Source: Nemertoderma westbladi
Lineage: Eukaryota; Xenacoelomorpha; Nemertodermatida; Nemertodermatidae
Direction: 5' to 3'
Assembly: GCA_032718475.1 (NCBI GenBank)
Contig: JAUCBJ010002094.1
Span: 1 to 64,000, forward strand
DNA: 64,000 nucleotides
The notes under the pieces are model-generated. The model was not told where the DNA came from. It searched no databases and saw only the letters and a list, made by a program, of their open reading frames with translations. Each line of letters starts with the position of its first letter. Position 1 is the stretch's first letter. Position numbers and translations under genes: made by a program. Positions 12,997-23,700 of this stretch are shown piece by piece.

Positions 12997-14980
12997 ACAA
13001 CAAAATTCAGAAGTGCCGAAATGACCTTCATAAGGCGCAGAAAGAGTCCCGACTCAAACAGACTACAGTGGCCAAGAATGCAGTTAAAGCTGCATCTAGG
13101 TCCCTGAACAGGCAGTACTCTGTTAATCTACAGGAGCTAATAAACCAACAGGTTGATGCCATCAATGATGCTGACGACAGCAGGCAATCATCCCAGGCAT
13201 GGAAATCGATCAATCTGCTTACTGGGCGGAAAAGCCAACCAACCACCAAGGTTAAGGCTGAATCACCAGCCGATCGCCTCAATGGTTGGAAAGCCCACTT
13301 TGAAAAGCTCCTCAATAATGACAGGGTATTGCCTGATAACTTTATAGAAGTAAAAGTGTCTGAGTCTGTACTCCCAGATATTCCCATTGGCGATATCTCC
13401 TTTGCAGAAGTGAAGGCTGCTGCAAAGAGCATTAAGACCAATCGTGCCAGTGGAGTAGATGGTGTTCCCCCTGAGGTCTTTAAAATACCTGAGTGTTTAA
13501 AGCTCATCTATCCCATCATAGTAGACATGTACCGTACAACAAGAGTCCCACAAGAAATGAAAACAAATAAGTTGGTGCCAGTTCCCAAGAAGGGCAACCT
13601 AACACTCTATGGTTCTTTTCGGGGAATCTCATTGATCTCGATTGCTGCAAAACTATACAATAGAATTCTATTAAATCGCATCAGGGATCCCATTGAGAGA
13701 CTGCTACGTGGAAATCAGAATGGGTTCCGTAAAGGTCGTGGGACCATGGAGCCCATTTTGGCACTTAGAAGGATAATTGAAGAGTTATCAAAAAAGAAAG
13801 ACAGGCATCTGGCTGTTATCTCTGTTGACTTCTTCAAGGCCTTTGATTCAGTCTCTCGCTCACGTATGTTCAGCATACTTTCATTATATGGGATTCCTGA
13901 TGAAATTATTGCAGCAATCAGATCAGTATACGATGGTTCGACAACATTTGTGTCTACTGTTGACGGTGACACAGAACCATTTGAAGTGTTATGGGGCGTC
14001 CTCCAAGGAGACACACTTGCACCATTCTTGTTCATTATTGTGGTTGACTATGTTCTACGCATGTCCTTAGATCATCATAATGATGATGGGGTGATGATAA
14101 CTCCACCTACTGGCTCCAGAAGTCGAGGAAATCCTGCCAAGTACCTAACTGATCTAGACTTTGCTGATGACTTAGGAGTACTCTCAGAATCATTAGAGGG
14201 AGCCCAGCGGCTCCTCAGCTCATTAGAACATGCTGCTTCTAGTGTTGGTCTTTTTATTAACTCCAGAAAGACCAAAATTCTGACAGTTAACTTTGAAAGT
14301 CCTCAGCAAGTCTCTGATCGGATGAGCATAAGCTCAAAGGATGGTATGCTTGTGCATGTGGACGACTTCTGTTACCTGGGATCATGGATCCGGAAGTCAG
14401 GTGAGGACCTTCGAATACGTAAGGGAAAGGCATGGGCAGCCTTGAATAGGCTTTCCAGGATTTGGAAGTCACCTAGAATTAATCGGAAACTTAAGGTCCG
14501 ATTATTTAGAGCAGCAGTAGTTCCAGTACTCCTCTACGGGAGTCCATGCTGGGCTCTAACTGCTGAGGACACCAAATCTCTGGATGGCACATTCACAAGA
14601 ATGCTACGCCGGGTACATTGTGTCAAGTACAATGCACACATCTCCAACCAGACACTATATAACATTGGAGGTGTCTCATTGGTTCCCCCAAGCTTGACAC
14701 TAGAACAAAATCGCCTCCGCTTTGCAGGACATTGCTTTCGCCGTGAGGACCAGCCAGTGCATAATCTTGTACTTTGGCAGCCTCATGGAGTGAATAAGCA
14801 TGGTGGACAGCCCATGACTTTCTTGAGACGCATCTTAAAGGACACTGGCCTTAAAGATGCGGATGATCTAGCAAATGTCATGGGTGATAGGGAGTTGTGG
14901 CGGTGCAATTTTGTTGACAAGCCGGCACAGCATTCTTAAAAATGCAGCTGCAATGCAGCATGCCGATCCTAGTAGTAGTA
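12997..14980 (+). mobile_element. 5'-truncated RTE-like non-LTR retrotransposon nested in the minus-strand element
   Basis: Plus-strand insertion of 1984 bp bounded by an 11-bp duplication (GTAATATACGG). The left boundary falls inside an open reading frame, so the endonuclease part is missing, as expected from incomplete target-primed reverse transcription. The right end has only 41 bp after the stop codon and finishes in a short AGT-repeat tail (CTAGTAGTAGTA). A very short 3' UTR and a microsatellite tail instead of poly(A) are typical of RTE-type elements. The single long intact frame suggests a fairly recent insertion. Confidence 0.85.
12999..14939 (+). CDS. RTE-like reverse transcriptase, 5'-truncated (partial ORF2)
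   Basis: An uninterrupted frame runs from the 5' junction to a TAA at 14937-14939 (about 646 codons). A GTG at 13068 is not a meaningful start: the frame is open upstream and the true N-terminus has been lost. RT motifs in order are ASGVDGVPPEV (fingers), FRGISLISIAAKLYNRIL (motif 2), GFRKGRGTMEPI, motif A VDFFKAFDSV (catalytic Asp codon at 13827), motif B GVLQGDTLAPFLF (QGD at 14004-14012), and motif C as LDFADDLG (the two Asp codons at 14166-14171). A C-terminal segment with RLRFAGHCFRRED resembles the conserved tail of RTE-type polyproteins. All catalytic residues are present, but there is no endonuclease domain, so the copy could not mobilise itself. RTE assignment rests on motif style plus the short microsatellite 3' end. 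Confidence 0.88.
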   Translation, partial: NKIQKCRNDLHKAQKESRLKQTTVAKNAVKAASRSLNRQYSVNLQELINQQVDAINDADDSRQSSQAWKSINLLTGRKSQPTTKVKAESPADRLNGWKAHFEKLLNNDRVLPDNFIEVKVSESVLPDIPIGDISFAEVKAAAKSIKTNRASGVDGVPPEVFKIPECLKLIYPIIVDMYRTTRVPQEMKTNKLVPVPKKGNLTLYGSFRGISLISIAAKLYNRILLNRIRDPIERLLRGNQNGFRKGRGTMEPILALRRIIEELSKKKDRHLAVISVDFFKAFDSVSRSRMFSILSLYGIPDEIIAAIRSVYDGSTTFVSTVDGDTEPFEVLWGVLQGDTLAPFLFIIVVDYVLRMSLDHHNDDGVMITPPTGSRSRGNPAKYLTDLDFADDLGVLSESLEGAQRLLSSLEHAASSVGLFINSRKTKILTVNFESPQQVSDRMSISSKDGMLVHVDDFCYLGSWIRKSGEDLRIRKGKAWAALNRLSRIWKSPRINRKLKVRLFRAAVVPVLLYGSPCWALTAEDTKSLDGTFTRMLRRVHCVKYNAHISNQTLYNIGGVSLVPPSLTLEQNRLRFAGHCFRREDQPVHNLVLWQPHGVNKHGGQPMTFLRRILKDTGLKDADDLANVMGDRELWRCNFVDKPAQHS

Positions 14981-14991
14981 GTAATATACGG
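14981..14991. repeat. Right target-site duplication of nested RTE-like element
   Basis: GTAATATACGG, identical to 12986-12996. Its left edge is slightly ambiguous because the element ends in AGT repeats that share bases with the duplication. Confidence 0.85.
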
Positions 14992-15717
14992 TGCAATTAG
15001 TTTTATTAATTTTGGACTTAATATTGACGGACCAGTTGGTTTATTTGTGTTTATTTTAGATATTATTTCAAATATTTCTAATTCGGTTACGTTCTTAAAG
15101 CTGTAACTAGAGTGAACAGTACAATGTCTTTTTATATAGCCAGTGCTTTGAAAGTTACCCAGATTTAGATATGTGTCATTAAGTAGGTTCGCCATTGGTA
15201 ATATGTTATAAATAATAGAGCCTGTTGCGTGATTAATTAAGGACGATATAGTTTGCTCGGTTTTTTTATTATTATTAGTGATTTTATTTAATATTGCCCA
15301 TTTGTCTTTTATTGCAGTTGCATCAATTAGTTTTGATTTTATATATTTATTCTTTAGGTTTTTATTTAGTGAGTTAAATTTATTTCGAATTGTTTTATAG
15401 TCTGCAAAGTCACTTTCACTTTTTGAATGTCTCCACCTGATTAATTTTTGCTGTTTTTCAATATTTTGGGATGATAGTTCTGAGTTCCACCATAGTGATA
15501 TGTTGTGCAAGTTGCTTTTGATATTATTGCTAGATCGTATGCATTTAGTTTTAATTGGTGCATGCTTATCATATATTTCATTTAATTTATTTTCGAAGTT
15601 GTCATAAACGTAATCTACATTGCTTGTAAAATAATTATTCGTCCAGTCAATTTTACTAATTTCATTAAGAAAATCAGATTCATTGAAATGTGATAGATCG
15701 CGGAATTTAACTGTAGA
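14992..15717 (-). pseudogene. Linker and RT N-terminus of split jockey/CR1-like element
   Basis: The minus-strand frame continues in the same phase as the endonuclease ORF after a single TAG at 15718-15720. It encodes a charged, Asn/Lys-rich linker (SLWWNSELSSQNIEK...), then the start of the RT domain (FEIISKINTNKPTGPSIL, then PKLIKLIAPYI). It is then broken by the nested RTE-like insertion at 14991 and resumes in phase at 12996. The WWN plus basic linker and the NKPTGPSIL-type block are standard between endonuclease and RT in jockey/CR1-like ORF2 proteins. The first Met-like codon is a TTG at 15510, so this is not an independent gene: it is the middle of one ORF2. Confidence 0.82.
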
Positions 15718-16614
15718 CTATACTGGTTTCGTGTTTTGTGGTGGTTGTGAAATTACTTGTTTGGATTTCAGTACTATAAATTCGTGATCGGAAAATTCAG
15801 CCGGAAATGTATTGCATTCAATATAGTTATCTGTATTATTTGAGATGGTTATGAACATGTCTATAAGAGAGCTGGTTTTTGCTTTATATCTAGTGGGGTG
15901 CTCGGTATTTAGGATTTGTAAGTTGTATGTCGTTAGTATTTCCAGGAATTGCTTGTTTTTATAATATGCAGAGTTATTTTTTGATTGGGGGTCATATGTG
16001 GATTGAATATTAACATTGAAATCACCCATTAGAAGGACATTTTGAGATGCATTGGTAGCATTCTCCATTTCCTCGGCCAGGTCATCCCAAATATTATTAG
16101 CATGTGGTGGTATGTAGAATACACCTACTAGAGTATCGCCTATATTGATCCACAATGAGTCATATTTTTTATTTTCTTTCTTATAATTGCTTGTATTGCT
16201 TTTATTATTATTCGTTGTAGTGCTATTGTTCCCTAATTTAATATCCCCCCTTGTATTGTATTTAATGCCACTAGGTATGTAAAATAAGACACCTCCCCCT
16301 TTCTTCTTTCTCCTATCCTGCCTTTCAATGTTGTAACCTGATAATTGTATTGATTTTGATGATATGCGGCGTTTCAACCATGTTTCCGATATACTGATTA
16401 TTGTGTTAGTCGTTATTTTGGGATCAGTTTGAAGAAGGTCTTTAATATCATTGTAGTGTTTCACGTGACTTAAAGCGTTAATATGAATAAATTTTAGTTC
16501 GTTTGGATTATTGACTAGATACTGGCGTAATTGGTACATGTTGCTCCATAACGGCCCTTGAGGCAATATTGCAGGCCCTGGATTTGGGTGAACGTCACCA
16601 CATTTTAGTAACAT
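15718..16614 (-). CDS. APE-type endonuclease domain of jockey/CR1-like ORF2, ending at in-frame TAG
   Basis: 298 residues from an ATG at 16614. Residues 5-14 read CGDVHPNPGP, a 2A-like motif near the N-terminus. The rest is an exonuclease-endonuclease-phosphatase fold: HINALSHVKHYNDI near the start, ISETWLKRR (catalytic Glu), GGGVLFYIPSGIKY, GDFNVNI (catalytic Asp/Asn), SLIDMFI, and the terminal SDHEFIVLKSK (catalytic Asp-His). The domain nicks target DNA for target-primed reverse transcription. All key residues are visible. The frame is closed by TAG at 15718-15720, but the same phase reopens at once into the RT linker, so this is probably a nonsense mutation, or possibly readthrough. Composition is AT-rich with runs of Asn. 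No ATG exists in the open stretch upstream back to a TAA at about 16757. Confidence 0.85.
   Translation of the reverse strand: MLLKCGDVHPNPGPAILPQGPLWSNMYQLRQYLVNNPNELKFIHINALSHVKHYNDIKDLLQTDPKITTNTIISISETWLKRRISSKSIQLSGYNIERQDRRKKKGGGVLFYIPSGIKYNTRGDIKLGNNSTTTNNNKSNTSNYKKENKKYDSLWINIGDTLVGVFYIPPHANNIWDDLAEEMENATNASQNVLLMGDFNVNIQSTYDPQSKNNSAYYKNKQFLEILTTYNLQILNTEHPTRYKAKTSSLIDMFITISNNTDNYIECNTFPAEFSDHEFIVLKSKQVISQPPQNTKPV
16573..16602 (-). other. 2A-like motif (CGDVHPNPGP) near N-terminus of ORF2
   Basis: Residues 5-14 of the endonuclease ORF match the NPGP core of 2A translational recoding peptides, whose consensus is D(V/I)ExNPGP; here His replaces the Glu. 2A-like sequences are documented at ORF boundaries and N-termini of APE-type non-LTR retrotransposons in invertebrates. 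In-frame sequence just upstream, lacking an ATG, is strongly hydrophobic (LIIISLTIN). Activity cannot be judged from sequence because the Glu is changed. Confidence 0.6.
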
Positions 16615-17746
16615 AATGTTAATTGTTAGGCTAATTATAATTAGTGTGTCGATGCCGGAGGTTATATATAAGTATGCAATGTACAGTATCAGTTTGGTTG
16701 CCTGAGTTGCATTAATATATGCTCTATGCGTTCTGTATGTTTTGTATATTTTTTTTTAAATTTGATATGTGAGTGATCCCTTAGAATTGTTTGAATATGT
16801 CAATGAATTCCACCACACTGCGTTATACATAATAGCAAGAGTTAAATTAAAATTGTTTGAAAGTGCTGGCCTAGTATTATTACAGGAAACAAAAAGGGAT
16901 ATTGAAATTATTAAAAAAGGCAAAGCTAGAAAAAATATGAAAATATATTTCTGAATGAATAACTCGAGAGATTGATATGTTGAAATCTTGCTATACAATG
17001 ATATTATTAGAAGTAAAGTATAACCACTGGAACAGGTGATATTGAATTTAAGATTTTGTCTTCGTGAAGTTTTATTTTGATGTAAGCATAAGGGTAGTCT
17101 ATTATACTTATTCTGTCTTTGTCGTCTGCTGAGGAGGTTCAGTCGGGGTTGGGGGGCTGTAGTTGTTTTGCTGCGCAAAAAATGACTGTCACATATTTGT
17201 TTTACCAATATGCATAAACATAGACACAACCCACTGAGCATGGCCTTGGCTATTCCATGCATATGTTAAACAATATTGTTCAAATAAAAATATATTAAAT
17301 AGAAGCATTTCATTAATGAATAAATTGCACAATTTATTAGGACTAGTGAATTGCGTGTGAAAAAATACATTATCGTGCTCAGCCCGCTGAACTTTGACAT
17401 AACTACGATATATATGATATATAGGCTTAGTAATATATTGAACATAAAAACCCTGTAAATATTATATATATTCGATCGGAAGTTAAAACCCAAATGGGTA
17501 TTACGCAAAGAATTTGCCTTCAGAGTTAAGCATAATTTGAAATACAGTAGGGCTAACGATACAAACCAGATAAAATCAAGTAGAAGGTACTTGAATGTTA
17601 TTAGTGCGAATAAAAAAAAAAGTGGTACTCATTAGTTTGGACCTAATATTTACCCCTGTATATCATCTGGATTTATAACTTGCAGTAGGTCTATTAGAGC
17701 CGATATCATACCTCGTTTCTTTGCGAGCGGATCAATCTGTACGATC
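16615..17746. other. AT-rich region upstream of the endonuclease ORF; possible 5' UTR of the minus-strand element
   Basis: About 1.1 kb with no recognisable domain. Small open frames exist on both strands (for example minus 16756-17262 and plus 16769-16954), but they look like low-complexity chance frames. The region probably holds the 5' UTR of the minus-strand retroelement and/or unrelated DNA brought in by the rearrangement. No poly(A) tract, terminal repeat or target duplication marks where the element begins. The boundary with the reverse-oriented satellite is at 17747. Confidence 0.5.
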
Positions 17747-20700
17747 ATGTTCATGAAATAGCTGAGATATTTGAGGTGAATTATTGTATTATGAGACAAC
17801 TTCAGCTCTAGTCACTTTGGCAATACGATGAAACTATAAAAAATATTCTAGAACACAACAATATTAATAGGGAGATAGGATACTTATCTCTCCACTCAGA
17901 AAGCCACAGATAGGGGGTGTTCCAACACAATCAAAATTCATCCATCTCCAGCGGAAAGACGTAGCAAATAACAGCTGATTACTTCTATAAATGTAAGTGT
18001 TACCTGTTCTTTTGACTTTCATTTAAGATTCTCTATCTCGTGGAGTGGGTTAGAAGATATAAATAAGAAAATCGATGTGGTTTTTGAAAAAAATCAGAGG
18101 ATATTTTGATAAATTATTGCAGAAAAACACCAATGATTTTGACATGGCTTTAATACTTCATTATGTTCATGAAATAGCTGAGATATTTGAGGTAAATTAT
18201 TGTATTATGAGTTAACTTCAGCTCTAGTCACTTTGGCAATACGATGAAACTATAAAAAATATTCTAGAACACAACAATATTAATAGGGAGATAGGATACT
18301 TATCTCTCCACTCAGAAAGCCACAGATAGGGGGTGTTCCAACGCAATCAAAATTCATCCATCCCCAGCGGAAAGACGTAGCAAATAACAGCTGATTACTT
18401 CTATAAATGTAAGTGTTACCTGTTCTTTTGACGTTCATTTAAGATTCTCTATCTCGTGGAGTGGGATAGAAGTTATAAATATGAAAATTGATATGGTTTT
18501 TGAAAAAAATCAGAGGATATTTTGATAAATTATTGCAGAAAAATACCAAGGATTTTGACATGGATTTAATACTTCATTATGTTCATGAAATAGCTGAGAT
18601 ATTTGAGGTGAATTATTGCATTACATAATAACTTTAGCTCCAGCCACTTTAGCAATGCGATGAAACTATAATAAATATTCTAGAACATAACAATATTAAT
18701 AGGGAGATAGGCTACTTATCTCTCAACTCATACAACCACAGATAGGGGGTTTTCTGACACAATCAAAATTCATTCATCTTCAGCGGAAAGACGTAGCAAA
18801 TAACAGCTGATTACTTCTATAAATGTAAGTGTTACCTGTTCTTTTGACTTTCATTTAAGATACTTTATCTCGTTGAGTGGGATAGAAGTTATAAATATTA
18901 AAATCGATATGGTTTTTGAAAAAAATCAGAGGATATTTTGATAAATTATTGCAGAAAAATACCAAGGAATTTGACATGGATTTAATACTTCATTATGTTC
19001 ATGAAATAGCTGAGATATTTGAGGCGAATTATTGTATTATGAGTCAACTTCAGCTCTAGTCACTTTGGCAATACGATGAAACTATAATAAATATTCTAGA
19101 ACACAACAATATTAAACAGGGAGATAGGCTACTTATCTCTCCTCTCAGACAGCCACAGATAGGGGGTGTTCCAACGCAATCAAAATTCATCCATCTCCAG
19201 CGGAAAGACGTAGCAAATAACAGCTGATTACTGCTATAAATGTAAGTGTTACCTGTTCTTTTGACGTTCATTTAAGATTCTCTATCTCGTGGAGTGGGAT
19301 AGAAGTTATAAATAAGAAAATCGATGTGGTTTTTGAAAAAAATCAGAGGATATTTTGATAAATTATTGCAGAAAAACACCAATGATTTTGACATGGATTT
19401 AATACTTCATTATGTTCATGAAATAGCTGAGATATTTGAGGTGAATAATTGTATTATGAGTTAACTTCAGCTCTAGTCACTTTGGCAATACGATGAAACT
19501 ATAAAAAATATTCTAGAACACAACAATATTAATAGGGAGATAGGATAATTATCTCTCCACTCAGAAAGCCACAGATAGGGGGTGTTCCAACGCAATCAAA
19601 ATTCATCCATCTCCAGCGGAAATACGTAGCAAATAACAGCTGATTACTGCTATAAATGTAAGTGTTACCTGTTCTTTTGACGTTCATTTAAGATTCTCTA
19701 GCTCGTGGAGTGGGATAGAAGTTATAAATAAGAAAATCGATGTGGTTTTTGAAAAAAATCAGAGGATATTTTGATAAATTATTGCAGAAAAATACCAAGG
19801 ATTTTGACATGGATTTAATACTTCATTATGTTCATGAAATAGCTGAGATATTTGAGGTGAATTATTGCATTACATAATAACTTTAGCTCCAGCCACTTTA
19901 GCAATGCGATGAAACTATAATAAATATTCTAGAACATAACAATATTAATAGGGAGATAGGCTACTTATCTCTCAACTCATACAACCACAGATAGGGGGTT
20001 TTCTGACACAATCAAAATTCATTCATCTTCAGCGGAAAGACGTAGCAAATAACAGCTGATTACTTCTATAAATGTAAGTGTTACCTGTTCTTTTGACTTT
20101 CATTTAAGATACTTTATCTCGTTGAGTGGGATAGAAGTTATAAATATTAAAATCGATATGGTTTTTGAAAAAAATCAGAGGATATTTTGATAAATTATTG
20201 CAGAAAAATACCAAGGAATTTGACATGGATTTAATACTTCATTATGTTCATGAAATAGCTGAGATATTTGAGGCGAATTATTGTATTATGAGTCAACTTC
20301 AGCTCTAGTCACTTTGGCAATACGATGAAACTATAATAAATATTCTAGAACACAACAATATTAAACAGGGAGATAGGCTACTTATCTCTCCTCTCAGACA
20401 GCCACAGATAGGGGGTGTTCCAACGCAATCAAAATTCATCCATCTCCAGCGGAAATACGTAGCAAATAACAGCTGATTACTGCTATAAATGTAAGTGTTA
20501 CCTGTTCTTTTGACGTTCATTTAAGATTCTCTAGCTCGTGGAGTGGGATAGAAGTTATAAATAAGAAAATCGATGTGGTTTTTGAAAAAAATCAGAGGAT
20601 ATTTTGATAAATTATTGCAGAAAAACACCAATGATTTTGACATGGCTTTAATACTTCATTATGTTCATGAAATAGCTGAGATATTTGAGGTGAATTATTG

Positions 20701-23700
20701 TATTATGAGTTAGCTTCAGCTCTAGTCACTTTGGCAACACGATGAAACTATGAAAAATATTCTAGAACACAACAATATTAATAGGGAGATAGGATACTTA
20801 TCTCTCCACTCAGAAAGCCACAGATAGGGGGTGTTCCAACGCAATCAAAATTCATCCATCTCCAGCGGAAAGACGTAGCAAATAACAGCTGATTACTTCT
20901 ATAAATGTAAGTGTTACCTGTTCTTTTGACGTTCATTTAAGATTCTCTATCTCGTGGAGTGGGATAGAAGTTATACATATGAAAATTGATATGGTTTTTT
21001 AAAAAAATCAGAGGATATTTTGATAAATTATTGCAGAAAAACACCAATGATTTTGACATGGCTTTAATACTTCATTATGTTCATGAAATAGCTGAGATAT
21101 TTGAGGTGAATTATTGTATTATGAGTTAACTTCAGCTCTAGTCACTTTGGCAATACGATGAAACTATAAAAAATATTCTAGAACACAACAATATTAATAG
21201 GGAGATAGGATACTTATCTCTCCACTCAGAAAGCCACAGATAGGGGGTGTTCCAACGCAATCAAAATTAATCCATCTCCAGCGGAAAGACGTAGCAAATA
21301 ACAGCTGATTACTGCTATAAATGTAAGTGTTACCTGTTCTTTTGACTTTCATTTAAGATTCTCTATCTCGTGGAGTGGGATAGAAGTTATAAATATGAAA
21401 ATCGATATGGTTTTTGTAAAAAATCAGAGGATATTTTGATAAATTATTGCAGAAAAACACCAAGGATTTTGACATGGCTTTAATACTTCATTATGTTCAT
21501 GAAATAGCTGAGATATTTGAGGTGAATTATTGCATTACATAATAACTTTAGCTCCAGCCACTTTAGCAATACGATGAAACTATAATAAATATTCTAGAAC
21601 ACAACAATATTAATAGGGAGATAGGCTACTTATTTCTCAACTCAGACAGCCACAGATAGGGGGTGTTCTGACACAATCAAAATTCATCCATCTCCAGCGG
21701 AAAGACGTTGCAAATAACAGCTGATTACTTCTATAAATGTAAGTGTTACCTGTTCTTTTGACTTTCATTTAAGATTCTTTATCTCGTGGAGTGGAATGGG
21801 AATTGATATGGTTTTTTAAAAAAATCAGAGGATATTTTGATAAATTATTGCAGAAAAATACCAAGGATTTTGACATGGATTTAATACTTCATTATGTTCA
21901 TGAAATAGCTGATTTATTTGAGGTGAATTATTGCATTACATAATAACTTTAGCTCCAGCCACTTTCGCAATGCGATGAAACTATAATAAATATTCTAGAA
22001 CACAACAATATTAATAGGGAGATAGGCTACTTATCTCTCAACTCAGACAGTCACAGATAGGGGTGTTCTGACACAATCAAAATTCATCCATCTCCAGCGG
22101 AAAGACGAAGCAAATAACAGCTGATTACTTCTATAAATGTAAGTGTTACCTGTTCTTTTGACTTTCATTTAAGATACTTTATCTCATTGAGTGGGATAGA
22201 AGTTATAAATATGAAAATTGATATGGTTTTTGAAAAAAATCAGAGGATATTTTGATAAATTATTGCAGAAAAATACCAAGGAATTTGACATGGATTTAAT
22301 ACTTCATTATGTTCATGAAATAGCTGAGATATTTGAGGTGAATTATTGTATTATGAGTCAACTTCAGCTCTAGTCACTTTGGCAATACGATGAAACTATA
22401 ATAAATATTCTAGAACACAACAATATTAACAGGGAGATAGGCTATTTTTCTCTCCTCTCAGACAGCCACAGATAGGGGGTGTTCCAACGCAATCAAAATT
22501 CATCCATCTCCAGCGGAAAGACGTAGCAAATAACAGCTGATTACTGCTATAAATGTAAGTGTTGCCTGTTCTTTTGACGTTCATTTAAGATTCTCTAGCT
22601 CGTGGAGTGGGATAGAAGTTATAAATAAGAAAATCGATGTGGTTTTTGAAAAAAATCAGAGGATATTTTGATAAATTATTGCAGAAAAACACCAATGATT
22701 TTGACATGGCTTTAATACTTCATTATGTTCATGAAATAGCTGAGATATTTGAGGTGAATTATTGTATTATGAGTTAACTTCAGCTCTAGTCACTTTGGCA
22801 ATACGATGAAACTATAAAAAATATTCTAGAACACAACAATATTAATAGGGAGATAGGATACTTATCTCTCCACTCAGAAAGCCACAGATAGGGGGAGTTC
22901 CAACGCAATCAAAATTCATCTATCTCCAGCGGAAAGACGTAGCAAATAACAGCTGATTACTGCTATAAATGTAAGTGTTACCTGTTCATTTGACGTTCAT
23001 TTAAGATTCTCTATCTCGTGGAGTGGGATAGAAGTTATAAATATGAAAATTGATATGGTTTTTGAAAAAAATCAGAGGATATTTTGATAAATTATTGCAG
23101 AAAAATACCAAGGATTTTGACATGGATTTAATACTTCATTATGTTCATGAAATAGCTGAGATATTTGAGGTGAATTATTGTATTATGAGTTAACTTCAGC
23201 TCTAGTCACTTTGGCAATACGATGAAACTATAAAAAATATTCTAGAACACAACAATATTAATAGGGAGATAGGATACTTATCTCTCCACTCAGAAAGCCA
23301 CAGATAGGGGGTGTTCCAACGCAATCAAAATTAATCCATCTCCAGCGGAATGACGAAGCAAATAACAGCTGATTACTGCTATAAATGTAAGTGTTACCTG
23401 TTCTTTTGACGTTCATTTAAGATTCTCTATCTCGTGGAGTGGGATAGAAGTTATAAATATGAAAATCGATATGGTTTTTGTAAAAAATCAGAGGATATTT
23501 TGATAAATTATTGCAGAAAAACACCAAGGATTTTGACATGGCTTTAATACTTCATTATGTTCATGAAATAGCTGAGATATTTGAGGTGAATTATTGCATT
23601 ACATAATAACTTTAGCTCCAGCCACTTTAGCAATACGATGAAACTATAATAAATATTCTAGAACACAACAATATTAACAGGGAGATAGGCTACTTATCTC

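Larger units (their letters stand above)
12524..17746. mobile_element. Composite retroelement block separating oppositely oriented satellite arrays
   Basis: About 5.2 kb of non-satellite DNA. It holds a minus-strand APE-type non-LTR retrotransposon (12524-12996 plus 14981 to somewhere beyond 16614) that is split by a plus-strand RTE-like element at 12997-14980. Satellite to the left runs forward and satellite to the right runs reverse, so both arrays point into the block. The monomer phase at the left edge (…GCCAAAG) and at the right edge (ATGTTCATG…) do not meet: on the minus strand the right array extends roughly 80 bp further along the monomer. I see no target duplication around the whole block. 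The minus-strand element lacks its 3' half. These facts fit an inversion or end-joining event better than a simple insertion. Confidence 0.85.

Noticed and set aside
13028-14472. Minus-strand and alternative plus-strand frames within the RTE-like element
   Set aside because: They overlap an intact RT frame and have no domain features.
16769-16954. Plus-strand 61-residue frame (EYVNEFHHTALYIIARVKLK) as a gene
   Set aside because: It has only a GTG start, is short, and has no recognisable domain or splice context; possibly an exon fragment, but not supportable.
16756-17262. Minus-strand 168-residue frame upstream of the endonuclease as a possible ORF1
   Set aside because: It has no nucleic-acid-binding motif such as a CCHC or RRM and no coiled-coil pattern; composition is hydrophobic and AT-driven. 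ORF1 cannot be supported.
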